25,258 nucleotides of DNA from Syntrophomonas sp. UBA4922 (GTDB taxonomy: Bacteria; Bacillota; Syntrophomonadia; Syntrophomonadales; Syntrophomonadaceae): assembly GCA_002398825.1 (NCBI GenBank), contig DHBS01000002.1, positions 8,725-33,982 of the forward strand. The letters are read 5' to 3'. Of the stretch, positions 8,093-16,985 are shown piece by piece; within the stretch, counting starts at the first letter, position 1; every line of letters begins with the position of its first letter. The notes beneath the pieces were generated by a model. That model made no database searches. It saw nothing but the letters and a program-made list of their open reading frames with translations, and was not told where the DNA came from. Position numbers and translations under genes: made by a program.

Positions 8093-9145
8093 TCATTCCT
8101 CTCTGTTCTCCTCATACCACCGTATGCAAGCCCGTTTCAAGGCACATTCCCCGTCATAAGCCCGGTTTCTGCATCCCGACCCATACCAGCGGGAGAAACA
8201 GCCTCCGCCGCACCATTGGAAATCAGGGCATGCCCGGCAAAAGGACATGCTGTTTTGAATCATTGCGGCAACCTCCCGACGGCGTTTTTTATCGATGCCT
8301 GCGGCTGTGTCCCCCAGCCGGAAGCGTTCATCTCCCACCAGGGAAGAACAGGCATAAATGCCACCCCGGGCGTCTACGAAGGCAGCTTCCCCGTTCATGG
8401 CGTAGCAATGGGCGAATCCCCGGGCACTTCCTTGGGCCAGATGTTCTATTCGCTCCAGCTGGGCAATCAGCATCTTTTGGCCGGTGCGCTGCTCCATTTG
8501 CCGGGCGGTTTGCAGTGCGCCCCACACCCCCCGGGCGATGGCTTCCGCCCGCGGGGCCTCCAGTTGACCTCCCCGCCCCTGCCCGCGCAGCAGATCAAAG
8601 CCGATACGGCGTACATTGCCCAGATAATAGGCCATTTCCACCAGTCCCTTCAGCTCGGCCACATTGTCCTCAACCACCACACAGGTCAAACCGATCTCCA
8701 CGCCCTGACCGGCCAGATGTTGAATCCCATGCAGGATATGCCGGAAACTTCCTTCTCCCGTCGCCAGGCAGCGCAGCCGGTTATTTACCGCCGGCCTGCC
8801 GTCCAGGCTCACCCCGATGCCCACCCGGGCCTGGCGCAAAAAGTCTACCCGGCCGTGGTTGAACAAAGAGCCGTTGGTTTGAACCTGCATAATGGCGGGT
8901 ATGGACTGCTGCTGCACATAAAGCACGATCTTTTCCATGACATCAAAAGCCAGCAAAGGCTCGCCTCCGCTGAATTGTAAAATAAACGGCTCTCCGCTTT
9001 GCGCCGCCAGATTCACGGCCCGCACCGCAGTAGAAAACGGCATGGTCTCCCGGGGATGCTGGTGGGCGTAACAATATTTGCAGGCAAAATTGCAGCGTCC
9101 GGTCAGGCTCAAGACCAGCATTTTAATCCCCTGGCTATCTTCCAT
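8093..9145 (-). CDS. Radical SAM protein with C-terminal SPASM-type cluster domain
   Basis: The product is 350 aa from the ATG at 9145. The radical SAM cluster motif CxxxCxxC is C18/C22/C25 (CNFACKYC), followed by the SAM-binding FSGGEP (58-63). The C-terminal part has CYAMN (247), YACSS (265-269) and a dense Cys group C303, C306, C312, C316, C325, C334 and C340 (CRACPDFQWCGGGC), typical of SPASM auxiliary [4Fe-4S] clusters. SPASM enzymes usually modify peptides or proteins, such as sulfatase maturation or RiPP maturation. The start codon overlaps the 3' end of the cobN-like gene by 11 nt. A second ATG at 9121 with AGGGG upstream is possible and still keeps the cluster motif. No obvious precursor peptide gene is adjacent and the substrate is unknown. 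Confidence 0.87.
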   Translation of the reverse strand: MEDSQGIKMLVLSLTGRCNFACKYCYAHQHPRETMPFSTAVRAVNLAAQSGEPFILQFSGGEPLLAFDVMEKIVLYVQQQSIPAIMQVQTNGSLFNHGRVDFLRQARVGIGVSLDGRPAVNNRLRCLATGEGSFRHILHGIQHLAGQGVEIGLTCVVVEDNVAELKGLVEMAYYLGNVRRIGFDLLRGQGRGGQLEAPRAEAIARGVWGALQTARQMEQRTGQKMLIAQLERIEHLAQGSARGFAHCYAMNGEAAFVDARGGIYACSSLVGDERFRLGDTAAGIDKKRRREVAAMIQNSMSFCRACPDFQWCGGGCFSRWYGSGCRNRAYDGECALKRACIRWYEENREE

Positions 9146-12100
9146 CGCCGATTTCTTCCAGTTCCCCTTCGATAGAAAGGTAGAGTTCCTGAAGTTCTTG
9201 TTCAGTTTGTTCATCGGCCTGCCACAACCCCCGTTGCGCCGCTTCCAGCAGTTTTTCAGCAATGCGCTGCAAGGCCCAGGGATTCACTTCCTGCATCCAC
9301 TGCCGCATATCCTCGTCCAGAGCGTATTTACGCGCCAAACCCTCATACATCCAGTCTTCCATGACATTGCTGGTGGCGTCCCACTCGTAGCAATGCGCCA
9401 CATAGCTGGCCAAATCGGCCGCGCCTTTATACCCGTGCTGCTTCATCCCTTCAATGAACTTGGGATTCATGGTTTCTCCCCGAAACAAACGTTTCACTTC
9501 TTCACTGACGCTGCGCATGACCACCTTGCTGCGGTCGGAACTGTCTCCGCAATAGGAGCGGGGGGCCTGGCCCTTTAAGCTGCGCACCGCGGCAATCATG
9601 CCGCCATGATAGGCATTGTAGTCGTCCGAACTCAACATGCTGATTTCCCGGTTGTCTTCATTTTGAATGGTCACATCCAGACTGCCCATGCGGCGGCTGA
9701 AGGCTTCCGGCACATACTTGCCCTTGCCCCGCCCATAAGCGTGCCCGCCCCAGCGTACATATACCCTGGCCAGATCGTCCACAGTCTCCCAGTTTTTCTC
9801 TTCCAAAACGTCGCTCACCCCGGCGCCGTAAGTCCCGGGCGGATCGCCAAAAATGCGGTAGGCGGCCTCCTCCCGGGCCTGCTCCCGGTCCATGCCCTGC
9901 TGCACCATAGCGGCTACATCGGCAAACACATGTTTACGCACATAATTGATTTCCGGCCCTTCATCCAAATTGAGCACCATGTCCACCGCCTTTTCCAGCC
10001 AGGCCACGGCGCTGGGCATGCTGTCGCGGAAGAATCCGCTGATTCGGGCTGTCACATCAATGCGGGGACGCTGCAATTCTTCCATGGGGACCACTTCTAT
10101 ATCCACCACCCGGTCCATGCCCCGCAGCCGCACCGGGCGCACCCCCAGCAAATACAGGAATTCCGCTATGCACTGACCATGGCTGCGCATGTTGCTGGTG
10201 CTCCATAAGACGATCCCTACACTTTCCGGGTAGCGGCCTTCTTCATCCAGATAGCGTGCAATAATGCTGTCGCCCATGCTTTTGCCGATCTCCCAGGCGG
10301 CCGGAGTGGGCAGATTGCGGGGGTCGACACCGTAGAAATTGCGCCCCGTGGGCAATATGTCGGCCATGCCGCTGGTGGGCGCTCCACCCGGTCCCGGCTC
10401 AATATAGCGCCCTTCCATGGCGCCCAGCAGATGGGTGATTTCCTGGCGGGTTTTCTCCAGATTGGGAACCAGGGTATCGCAAATGTAGCCGGTGCATTCC
10501 ACCAGCCGGCCGGCCAGGGGCGGTGCAATCGCCTGAGCCCAGGGAAGCTCTAAAACACAGGCCGCCTCGTCAACACAAAAGCCCTGTTCCGCCAGGCACT
10601 GGATAACCTCCCGGGAACGCTGGCGGATATCATCCAGCAGCATTCCGTAAGTTTTGCTGCCATCCGCTGCCAGAGTTCCGCTTTGCTCCAGCAAATCATA
10701 GTAGTCATATCCATAAACCGCCGCCAGGGTCTGGGCCAGAGAGGGCACTTCGCCATTGTCCACCCGGGTCAAAGCCAGCAGATACTCCAGCAGGTTCTCA
10801 TCCCGGGGCGCATCGCCCAGCACGTGCAGTCCAACCCGGATTTGCATGTGTTTGATATCGGTGACATAGGCATGCAGGCGCCCCACATATTCATCAAAGC
10901 CGGCTTGCTCCGCTTCAGGCACATCGTTCTGCAAATTGGCCCGGGCCGCTTTCTCCCGGATCAACATTTTGATCGCCTCTAAATTACCGGGCTGGTTTTG
11001 CTTGAAATGGCAGTACTCATCCAGCAGTTTTTCCAGCTCGGCCAGTTCGTCATAGGTGCCGGCATGGCTCATAGGAGGCGTCAAATAGCTGATCAGACAA
11101 GCCGCCCCCCGGCGTTTGGCCTGCACGCCTTCCCCCACCACGGTGATCCAGTAGGGATAGATGTTGGGCAAGTCCGCCAAAGCCAGATCAGGGTAGCAGC
11201 GGCACGACAATCCCGCCGCCTTGCCGGGCAGCCACTCCAGGGAGCCGTGGGTGCCTACATGAATCACCGCATCAGCCTGCCAGATGTCCCGTATCCAATG
11301 ATAATAGGCCAGATAATGATGGGTAGGGGCGCAGTCCGGGGAGTGATAGATTTTGGAGGGATCCTCGCCAAAACCTCGCGGCGGCTGAACGGTAATAAAA
11401 ATATTGCCGTTGAGAATGCCGGGAACCAGCAAAAACTGGTCGTAGTGGAACACCTCTCCCGGGGGCGGCCCCCAATCACGGGTCAACTGTTCCCGGTTCT
11501 GGGGATCCCAGCGTTCGAAAAACTGTTGGTACAGTTCTTCACTTAATTTGCCGGCCGCCCGCTTGATTTGTTCCCCGGACAAAAAGCGGCGGTCATTGGT
11601 AACCTGAGCAATCAGGCTGTTGATCAAAGTCTGGCTGTCGGGGGGAAGTTCATCCACCCGGTAGCCGCGCCGGGCCATCTCCCCCAGCAGCAGGCGAATG
11701 CTTTCCGGAGAATCCAATCCCGCTGCACTGCCGATATTGGAGTTGGTGGCGGGATAATTGTGAAAAATGACAGCGATTTTTTTATCGGCGTTGGCTTTGC
11801 GGCGCAGCCCGGCCCACTTGCCGGCTTTGCGCACCACCATACTGATGCGTTCCCCGATAGCGGTGTAGCGGCTGTCTCCAGTAGCCCGGTATTCTTTCCC
11901 GGCTACGGGCGCCGCATGGATAATACCGTCGAATTCCGGCAGGGTAATGCTGGCCGACATTTCCATAGCGGTCATGCCATCCATGCACTGCTCCCATTCT
12001 GCTTCGGAACGAATCAAAGCGTAAGCATGCAAGACGGGTACGCCCAGCTTATGCAAAAACTTTTGGTCAACGGCTTTACTGGTGGTCAGGGAAAATTTAA

Positions 12101-12848
12101 TGGTATTGATCAAAACATCGATGCCGGCCGCATCGTCCTGATAGAAATAAGTCCGGACGGTTTCATCCACACCCGGTATGTTGAAATCCGGATCGGGCAG
12201 TCCCATAGTAAAAACGGCCATGGCATTCATGCCCTGCCGCTCAATTTCTTCGATCAGGGCGGTCTGGTAGGATAGATCCGACCACACCCACTCATCCCGG
12301 TAAAAAATAATCCCTATGGTGGCCCGGTCGTTCCGGCAGAATCTGCTGCGGTATTCCCCGACATCGGTAAAGGGCTGCTGGGCCCGGGGATGAAAAATGC
12401 CGTTCCATACCAAGGGCTGCGGCGGAGCGAATGGATATTGCCCCCCGCAAAAGCTGCGGCCCATCCACAGCCACAAATTACGGTAATTTTCAAACCCGCC
12501 ATACATGAGATAGCGGGCGATAGCGTCCTGATCCGCCTGGGTGACGCCCTGCCGGTTTTCTTCCGGATAGGGATCGCTGGCCAGCATCACGTGGGGAATA
12601 TGGTTGGCACGCAAGAAAGCGGCGCCTTCCGTTAAGAATTCCGTGTCCTCGCTCATGCCCATCCAGGAAAACACCACCAGGGCGCTGTCGGCAAAAGTCT
12701 CCCGCCACTGTTGTTCCCAGACAACGTCGTCATGAAGAAAAACCGCCTGTCCACAGGGCAGAATCCCTTCCCTCACCAGATCCTCCCGGGCCCGTTCCAG
12801 CATGGCGAATTGTCTTTCCAAATTGGTCAGAAATATGATCTGTCCCAT
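9135..12848 (-). CDS. cobN: CobN/ChlH-type large subunit of a tetrapyrrole metal chelatase
   Basis: The product is 1237 aa, the usual length for CobN. It shows the CobN/BchH family pattern, including FHNYPATNSNIGSAAGLDSP (363-382), VQPPRGF (487-493), HVGTHGSLEWLPGK (530-543) and the C-terminal EDWMYEGLARKYALD. This subunit holds the tetrapyrrole and the metal, and is driven by I and D ATPase subunits, both encoded here. The ATG at 12848 has GGAGGAGAAGG just upstream; the reading frame is open a little further but has no better start. It follows the ChlI-like gene by 35 nt. CobN-type genes in anaerobes with early-cobalt pathways are known, but their exact substrate is often unproven, so the symbol marks family and not a tested cobaltochelatase. 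Confidence 0.9.
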   Translation of the reverse strand: MGQIIFLTNLERQFAMLERAREDLVREGILPCGQAVFLHDDVVWEQQWRETFADSALVVFSWMGMSEDTEFLTEGAAFLRANHIPHVMLASDPYPEENRQGVTQADQDAIARYLMYGGFENYRNLWLWMGRSFCGGQYPFAPPQPLVWNGIFHPRAQQPFTDVGEYRSRFCRNDRATIGIIFYRDEWVWSDLSYQTALIEEIERQGMNAMAVFTMGLPDPDFNIPGVDETVRTYFYQDDAAGIDVLINTIKFSLTTSKAVDQKFLHKLGVPVLHAYALIRSEAEWEQCMDGMTAMEMSASITLPEFDGIIHAAPVAGKEYRATGDSRYTAIGERISMVVRKAGKWAGLRRKANADKKIAVIFHNYPATNSNIGSAAGLDSPESIRLLLGEMARRGYRVDELPPDSQTLINSLIAQVTNDRRFLSGEQIKRAAGKLSEELYQQFFERWDPQNREQLTRDWGPPPGEVFHYDQFLLVPGILNGNIFITVQPPRGFGEDPSKIYHSPDCAPTHHYLAYYHWIRDIWQADAVIHVGTHGSLEWLPGKAAGLSCRCYPDLALADLPNIYPYWITVVGEGVQAKRRGAACLISYLTPPMSHAGTYDELAELEKLLDEYCHFKQNQPGNLEAIKMLIREKAARANLQNDVPEAEQAGFDEYVGRLHAYVTDIKHMQIRVGLHVLGDAPRDENLLEYLLALTRVDNGEVPSLAQTLAAVYGYDYYDLLEQSGTLAADGSKTYGMLLDDIRQRSREVIQCLAEQGFCVDEAACVLELPWAQAIAPPLAGRLVECTGYICDTLVPNLEKTRQEITHLLGAMEGRYIEPGPGGAPTSGMADILPTGRNFYGVDPRNLPTPAAWEIGKSMGDSIIARYLDEEGRYPESVGIVLWSTSNMRSHGQCIAEFLYLLGVRPVRLRGMDRVVDIEVVPMEELQRPRIDVTARISGFFRDSMPSAVAWLEKAVDMVLNLDEGPEINYVRKHVFADVAAMVQQGMDREQAREEAAYRIFGDPPGTYGAGVSDVLEEKNWETVDDLARVYVRWGGHAYGRGKGKYVPEAFSRRMGSLDVTIQNEDNREISMLSSDDYNAYHGGMIAAVRSLKGQAPRSYCGDSSDRSKVVMRSVSEEVKRLFRGETMNPKFIEGMKQHGYKGAADLASYVAHCYEWDATSNVMEDWMYEGLARKYALDEDMRQWMQEVNPWALQRIAEKLLEAAQRGLWQADEQTEQELQELYLSIEGELEEIGDGR

Positions 12849-12883
12849 TTCTACCTTCTCCTCCCCCGGCTGCCCTAAAAGGT

Positions 12884-13927
12884 TCAAGACTCCGAACCGG
12901 CAGCGCAAATCATCTCTTTCACCTTGTCAAAGTCCATAACGCCCTCTTCAAAAGGCTTTCTTCTCATACGATGGGGGAGCACCAATTGGGCGGCTTCCAG
13001 CATATCGCTCTCCGCCACCTCTTCCCGCATATTGTAAGCCGCGATGGTCATAGCGGTTTTGATCATGCCAATATCGGCCCGGTGTCCGTCCACTTTCATG
13101 TTGATGGAGATGGTGGCCGCCATCTCCAGGATTCTGTCGTCATAACCCACTTTAGGCAGAATGCTTACCGCGGCTGCAATGCGCTCGCACAAGGCCTCTT
13201 GCATCATTTCATAAGCGGCCGCGAAAGCTGCGGGATCATTCTCAAATGCCAGCCTTCTTTTGATGACCTCAATCCTCTGCCGGGCATCTTTTTCACCGGC
13301 GACATTCACCACCAAACCGAAACGGTCCAGCAGCTGTGGTCTTAAATCCCCCTCTTCCGGGTTCATGGTCCCTACCAAAATAAACCGGGCGGGATGCGAG
13401 AAAGAGATGCCCTCCCGTTCAATGCTATTGATCCCCATAGCCGCCGAATCCAGGAGCACATCCACCACATGATCGTCCAGCAGGTTGACCTCGTCCACAT
13501 ACAGGATATTGCGGTTGGCGTAAGCCAAGAGCCCCGCTTCGAACTTCTTCTCCCCTTTTTGAATGGCATGCTCGATATCCAGCGTCCCCACCACCCGGTC
13601 TTCGGTGGCGCTGACCGGAAGGTCGATCACCTTCATTTTGGACCTCACCACCTCAAAGGGAACGCCGGCGGCTTTCTTTTCCAGGCAGCTGCCGCACATC
13701 AGGCTGGCGTCCGCCGGATCGCAGCGGAATACACATTCCTTGACCTGCTCTCTTTCCGGCAGTAAGGCCGCCAGAGCGCGAACCGCAGTCGACTTGGCAG
13801 TGCCTTTTTCTCCCCTGATCAAGACGCCGCCCAGTAAAGGATTGATAATATTTAAAACCAGGGCCTGTTTCATTTCTTCCTGACCTACAATGGCTGTAAA
13901 CGGATAAATCGGCTTGGTATGTTCCAC
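12884..13927 (-). CDS. ChlI/BchI-type chelatase AAA+ ATPase subunit
   Basis: The product is 347 aa. Walker A is GEKGTAKST (39-47), Walker B is ILYVDEVNLL (141-150), and the family signature is VGTMNPEEGDLRPQLLDRFG (185-204). An insertion after Walker A carries four cysteines (C65, C69, C78, C81; CVFRC and CGSC), a possible metal or redox site seen in longer ChlI forms. As an I subunit it should form an AAA+ ring with the ChlI-ChlD fusion at 4236 and power metal insertion by the CobN-like subunit. The start is GTG at 13927 with GAGGAG about 9 nt upstream. It lies 31 nt after the ABC-2 permease gene. Confidence 0.9.
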   Translation of the reverse strand: MEHTKPIYPFTAIVGQEEMKQALVLNIINPLLGGVLIRGEKGTAKSTAVRALAALLPEREQVKECVFRCDPADASLMCGSCLEKKAAGVPFEVVRSKMKVIDLPVSATEDRVVGTLDIEHAIQKGEKKFEAGLLAYANRNILYVDEVNLLDDHVVDVLLDSAAMGINSIEREGISFSHPARFILVGTMNPEEGDLRPQLLDRFGLVVNVAGEKDARQRIEVIKRRLAFENDPAAFAAAYEMMQEALCERIAAAVSILPKVGYDDRILEMAATISINMKVDGHRADIGMIKTAMTIAAYNMREEVAESDMLEAAQLVLPHRMRRKPFEEGVMDFDKVKEMICAAGSES

Positions 13928-13958
13928 AGCATATAACTCCTCTCCATGTGCGATGTAT

Positions 13959-14690
13959 TTATTCCGCCCGGTTGCAAATCATCACCCCGACCACCAGGAA
14001 GATAAGCAGATACAGCAGCAGTACGACGGGATGGATAAAGGCGCTCAGAATATCACTGCCCCGGTCTCGCAAGGCCAGAGTAGTGTGGGTCAGGGGCAGA
14101 AGCCAGATGAATTCCTTGATGCCGGACGGCATTCTGTCCAGGGGAAAAAAGGTGCCGCATAAAAAGGACATAGGGGTAATAATGAAACTGTTAAACTTGG
14201 CCATGTCGCCATGAGATTGGATGAGCAGGCCGGCCGTAAAGCCCAGGGCGGAAAAGACCAGGCAATTTAGTGTCGTCAACAGCAGCAGGTAGCCATCCAC
14301 CTGCAGTCCGGCGCGAAAAATCATGGCCAGCAAAATGATGATGAAGGCGGAATAGAGCCCCCGCAGGGCCCCGGCGGTTATCTTGCCGAGGGCCAGGACC
14401 AGCATGCTCACTGGGGCGATCATAAACTCTTCGAAAGTCATGGTGTAGGTGCGGGATATATTGATGTCGTTGGCTATGGTGCTAAAACTTACGGTCATGG
14501 TGGTCAAGGCAATGATTCCCGGTATGACAAAATCGATATAGCTGCTGCCGCCCACCTGCATGCCGCTGCCCAGTCCCCAGCCGAAAGCGATCAGATATAA
14601 AACCGGGGCGATCATGGTTCCGGTGGTGATGCTCCAAAACTTGGCCTTAAAAAGCACATATTCCTGCCATAAGATGGTCATAAACTGCAT
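13959..14690 (-). CDS. ABC-2 type transporter permease
   Basis: The product is 243 aa with about six hydrophobic segments. The C-terminal ABC-2 pattern PMSFLCGTFFPLDRMPSGIKEFIWLLPLT is recognisable from about residue 150 onward. Proteins of this family (DrrB/NodJ-like) pair with the ATPase encoded just upstream and usually export lipids, drugs or polysaccharides. The start overlaps the ATPase stop (TGATG), so the pair is translationally coupled, with GGAGG a few bases upstream; a second ATG at 14681 is possible. The cargo is unknown. Confidence 0.88.
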   Translation of the reverse strand: MQFMTILWQEYVLFKAKFWSITTGTMIAPVLYLIAFGWGLGSGMQVGGSSYIDFVIPGIIALTTMTVSFSTIANDINISRTYTMTFEEFMIAPVSMLVLALGKITAGALRGLYSAFIIILLAMIFRAGLQVDGYLLLLTTLNCLVFSALGFTAGLLIQSHGDMAKFNSFIITPMSFLCGTFFPLDRMPSGIKEFIWLLPLTHTTLALRDRGSDILSAFIHPVVLLLYLLIFLVVGVMICNRAE

Positions 14691-15574
14691 CAGCCTCCCA
14701 CCTTTCGATTGGTCAATGTGATGAAGGTATCCTCCAGATTGGCCGGTCGTATGTTGACACCGCCCTCCATCCCGGCGGCGCTTTGGATGGCATCCTGCCG
14801 GGAAGCGAAGAAGCGGCTTCTGGTTTCGCCATTTTCAAAGTATTCCAAGACGAATCGTCCGGTTTTGGCGATGAGGTTGTCGGGGGTGTCCAGTTCCACC
14901 AGTTTTCCGCCGTTCATCAACCCCACCCGTCCGCACAATATTTCGGCCTCCTCGATGTAATGGGTAGTTAAGAGTACGGTGAGGCCGTTCTTATTTAAAC
15001 CTTTCATCAGATCCCACATTTTGCGCCTGACGGCCGCGTCCAGACCTACGGTGGGCTCATCCATCAGCAAAATCTCGGGTCGATGCATCAAAGCCCGGGC
15101 GATCATCAGCTTCCTTTTCATGCCGCCGGAAAGCTTGCGGGCCAGGTCGTGGGCCCGGTCGCTCAATTCCGTAAACTCCAGCAGTTCCTCAATCCGCTGC
15201 TGGCGCGCCTCTTTTTTCAGCCCGTAAAGACGGCCATGGAGTTCGAGATTCTGCCAGGCGGTCATTTCCCCTTCCAGGTTCATATGCTGGGGAACCACCC
15301 CGATCCGGGCCTTGATTCCGGTCAGGTTGCGGTCGATTTTAAGGCCATCGATATAAATGCTGCCGCTGCTGGGTGTGGTCAAAGTGCTGAGCATTCTGAT
15401 GGTGGTGGTTTTGCCGGCTCCGTTCGGCCCCAGAAGCCCGAAAAACTCGGATCTGCCTATTTTCAGATTCAGATTGTCCACCGCAGTGATGGCCCCGTAT
15501 TTTTTAGTCAGGCTCTCAAAAACCAACAAATTCGCTTTCCCCCGTTCAACAACTTCTTCCCCATCGTCTATCAC
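14690..15574 (-). CDS. ABC-2 type transporter ATP-binding protein
   Basis: The product is 294 aa. Walker A is GPNGAGKTT (49-57), the signature is LSGGMKRK (148-155), Walker B is ILLMDEPTVGLD (168-179), and the H-loop is TTHYIEEAE (about 204-212). The C-terminal tail resembles the DrrA-type subfamily, which drives ABC-2 permeases. The start is GTG at 15574 with a weak purine-rich site. A TTG start about 45 nt downstream, after GGGGGAAAG, is an alternative, because the first 17 residues look unlike the rest of the family. Its partner is the permease at 13959. Confidence 0.9.
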   Translation of the reverse strand: MIDDGEEVVERGKANLLVFESLTKKYGAITAVDNLNLKIGRSEFFGLLGPNGAGKTTTIRMLSTLTTPSSGSIYIDGLKIDRNLTGIKARIGVVPQHMNLEGEMTAWQNLELHGRLYGLKKEARQQRIEELLEFTELSDRAHDLARKLSGGMKRKLMIARALMHRPEILLMDEPTVGLDAAVRRKMWDLMKGLNKNGLTVLLTTHYIEEAEILCGRVGLMNGGKLVELDTPDNLIAKTGRFVLEYFENGETRSRFFASRQDAIQSAAGMEGGVNIRPANLEDTFITLTNRKVGG

Positions 15575-15656
15575 CGCCCTTTTCCGCTCCCAGATCCCCG
15601 GTCAGTCAGTTTCTGCGCCGGGCCAATCAGCCGGTCCGGCCTGTTCCGGAAGGCGT

Positions 15657-15749
15657 TTAGGCTGTTTCACGATAACTGCCGTAAGCCATACCAACCTCAG
15701 ATAGTGATCCGGTGAGGTCTCCTCCGCCGATGATAAAGCATGGCGTCAA
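15657..15749 (-). other. Intergenic stretch with a possible 30-codon ORF (remnant or chance)
   Basis: The 217-nt gap 15575-15791 between btuD and the exporter ATPase is the largest inside the gene cluster after the one before the half-SBP. On the minus strand it can encode a TTG-started 30-residue peptide beginning LTPCFIIGGGDLTGS. There is no clear ribosome site for it. A short hairpin (CCTCA/TGAGG, 15695-15717) lies inside. I see no U-rich terminator. It may be a decayed gene end, or untranslated spacer with a weak promoter for the exporter genes. Confidence 0.2.
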
Positions 15750-15791
15750 AGGGCATGGTCTTGGGCTCCGGCGGCCCACCCGGCCGATGTG

Positions 15792-16985
15792 TCACAGCGC
15801 GGCGCAATAGGCCAGAATGTCCGGCGCGGTGCGGCACGGCAGTATCATGTCCGCCCAAGCCCCGTACAACAAACGGTTCTCTTTTTCATCCCTTAAACTG
15901 CAGACCCGTTGCCCCTCTTTCAAGGCGCCCAACACCAAATGCTGGTTGGCCAGATTGGATTCCGCGATGGGACAACCGGAATCCACCACCAGCCGGGTCT
16001 CGTTCATCAAATCCCGGGCTGCGGCAAAAGCCTGTTGACCCATATGCCGGAAAGGCTTTTCCTTGACAGCCACCACCCCGATGGTCTCGGCGATATAACA
16101 ATCCACATCGTTTTCGTGAAGGATGCCGGTATAAAAGCCCAGGTTGTTTTTGGTCAGCATCCGGTAAATCCCGGTGGCTGTTCCCGCACCGCCCACCACA
16201 AATACAGAGGGCTCAATCTGATTGGAGATTTCTATTGTGCCCATAAAAGCGCTGAAACCCGCACTTTCAATGTCAAACAGGGCGGCAAAGGTCTCATGGT
16301 TCCCTAATTTTTCGGGAGAGCCAACATTCATGATTTTGCCGTCCTTGACCAGAATAGCCATATCGCAGCTTTTTAAAGCCAGGTCGATTTCATGCAGGGA
16401 AAAGATTACGGTAATGCCTTTTTCCCGGCTGAGCTTCCGCAAAATCGCCATCACATCCAGCTTGTGCTTGACATCCAGATGGGTGGTGGGCTCATCCAGA
16501 ATAATCAGGTTGGGCTCTTGCGCCAAGGCTCTGGCCAGCATGATTTTTTGCTTTTCCCCGTCACTGAGCTGGTTGAAATACCTTTCCGCCAGATCCAGGG
16601 CATTGACGGTACGCAGGCATTCCCACACCGCTTCTTTATCCGCCCCGGTTAACTTCCCGAAAAATCCGGTATGGGGATAACGGCCCATGGCCGCCACCTC
16701 AAATGCGGTCAGAAAACCGGCATTCAGACGATCGGTCAAGACCACCGCCAGGGTTTTGGACAGGGTGCTGCGCTTCATACGCATCAACTCCTGACCCCCA
16801 ACATAGATGGCTCCTTGAATAGGCGCCAGAAGGGCGGAAAGAGACTTCAGTATGGTGGATTTTCCGGCGCCGTTGGGGCCCAGCACGGCAATCATCTGCC
16901 CCGGCATGGCTTCCAGATTGATCCCCGCCACCACGGTCCTGTGGTCGTGCCCCACATCGAGGTCAACGGTTTTGATCATTTTCAT
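15792..16985 (-). CDS. btuD: Corrinoid ABC importer ATP-binding protein (BtuD-like) with C-terminal extension
   Basis: The product is 397 aa. The ATPase domain (1-248) has Walker A GPNGAGKST (36-44), the signature LSDGEKQK (140-147, with Asp in place of the usual Gly), Walker B LIILDEPTTHLD (160-171) and H-loop H198. It energises FecCD-type uptake of corrinoid through BtuC. After the normal end of the family comes about 145 extra residues (250-397). They have a Rossmann-like opening (FVVGGAGTATG, 262-272) and a later VVDSGCPIAESNLAN stretch, function unknown. The ATG at 16985 overlaps the btuC stop by 4 nt (ATGA) and has GAGGGAG upstream. The open frame runs further upstream but there it is only the shadow of btuC. 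Confidence 0.9.
   Translation of the reverse strand: MKMIKTVDLDVGHDHRTVVAGINLEAMPGQMIAVLGPNGAGKSTILKSLSALLAPIQGAIYVGGQELMRMKRSTLSKTLAVVLTDRLNAGFLTAFEVAAMGRYPHTGFFGKLTGADKEAVWECLRTVNALDLAERYFNQLSDGEKQKIMLARALAQEPNLIILDEPTTHLDVKHKLDVMAILRKLSREKGITVIFSLHEIDLALKSCDMAILVKDGKIMNVGSPEKLGNHETFAALFDIESAGFSAFMGTIEISNQIEPSVFVVGGAGTATGIYRMLTKNNLGFYTGILHENDVDCYIAETIGVVAVKEKPFRHMGQQAFAAARDLMNETRLVVDSGCPIAESNLANQHLVLGALKEGQRVCSLRDEKENRLLYGAWADMILPCRTAPDILAYCAAL

Noticed and set aside
8216..8980. 254-codon plus-strand frame opposite the radical SAM gene
   Set aside because: It is the antisense shadow of a gene with clear catalytic motifs; such long shadows are expected at this GC content.
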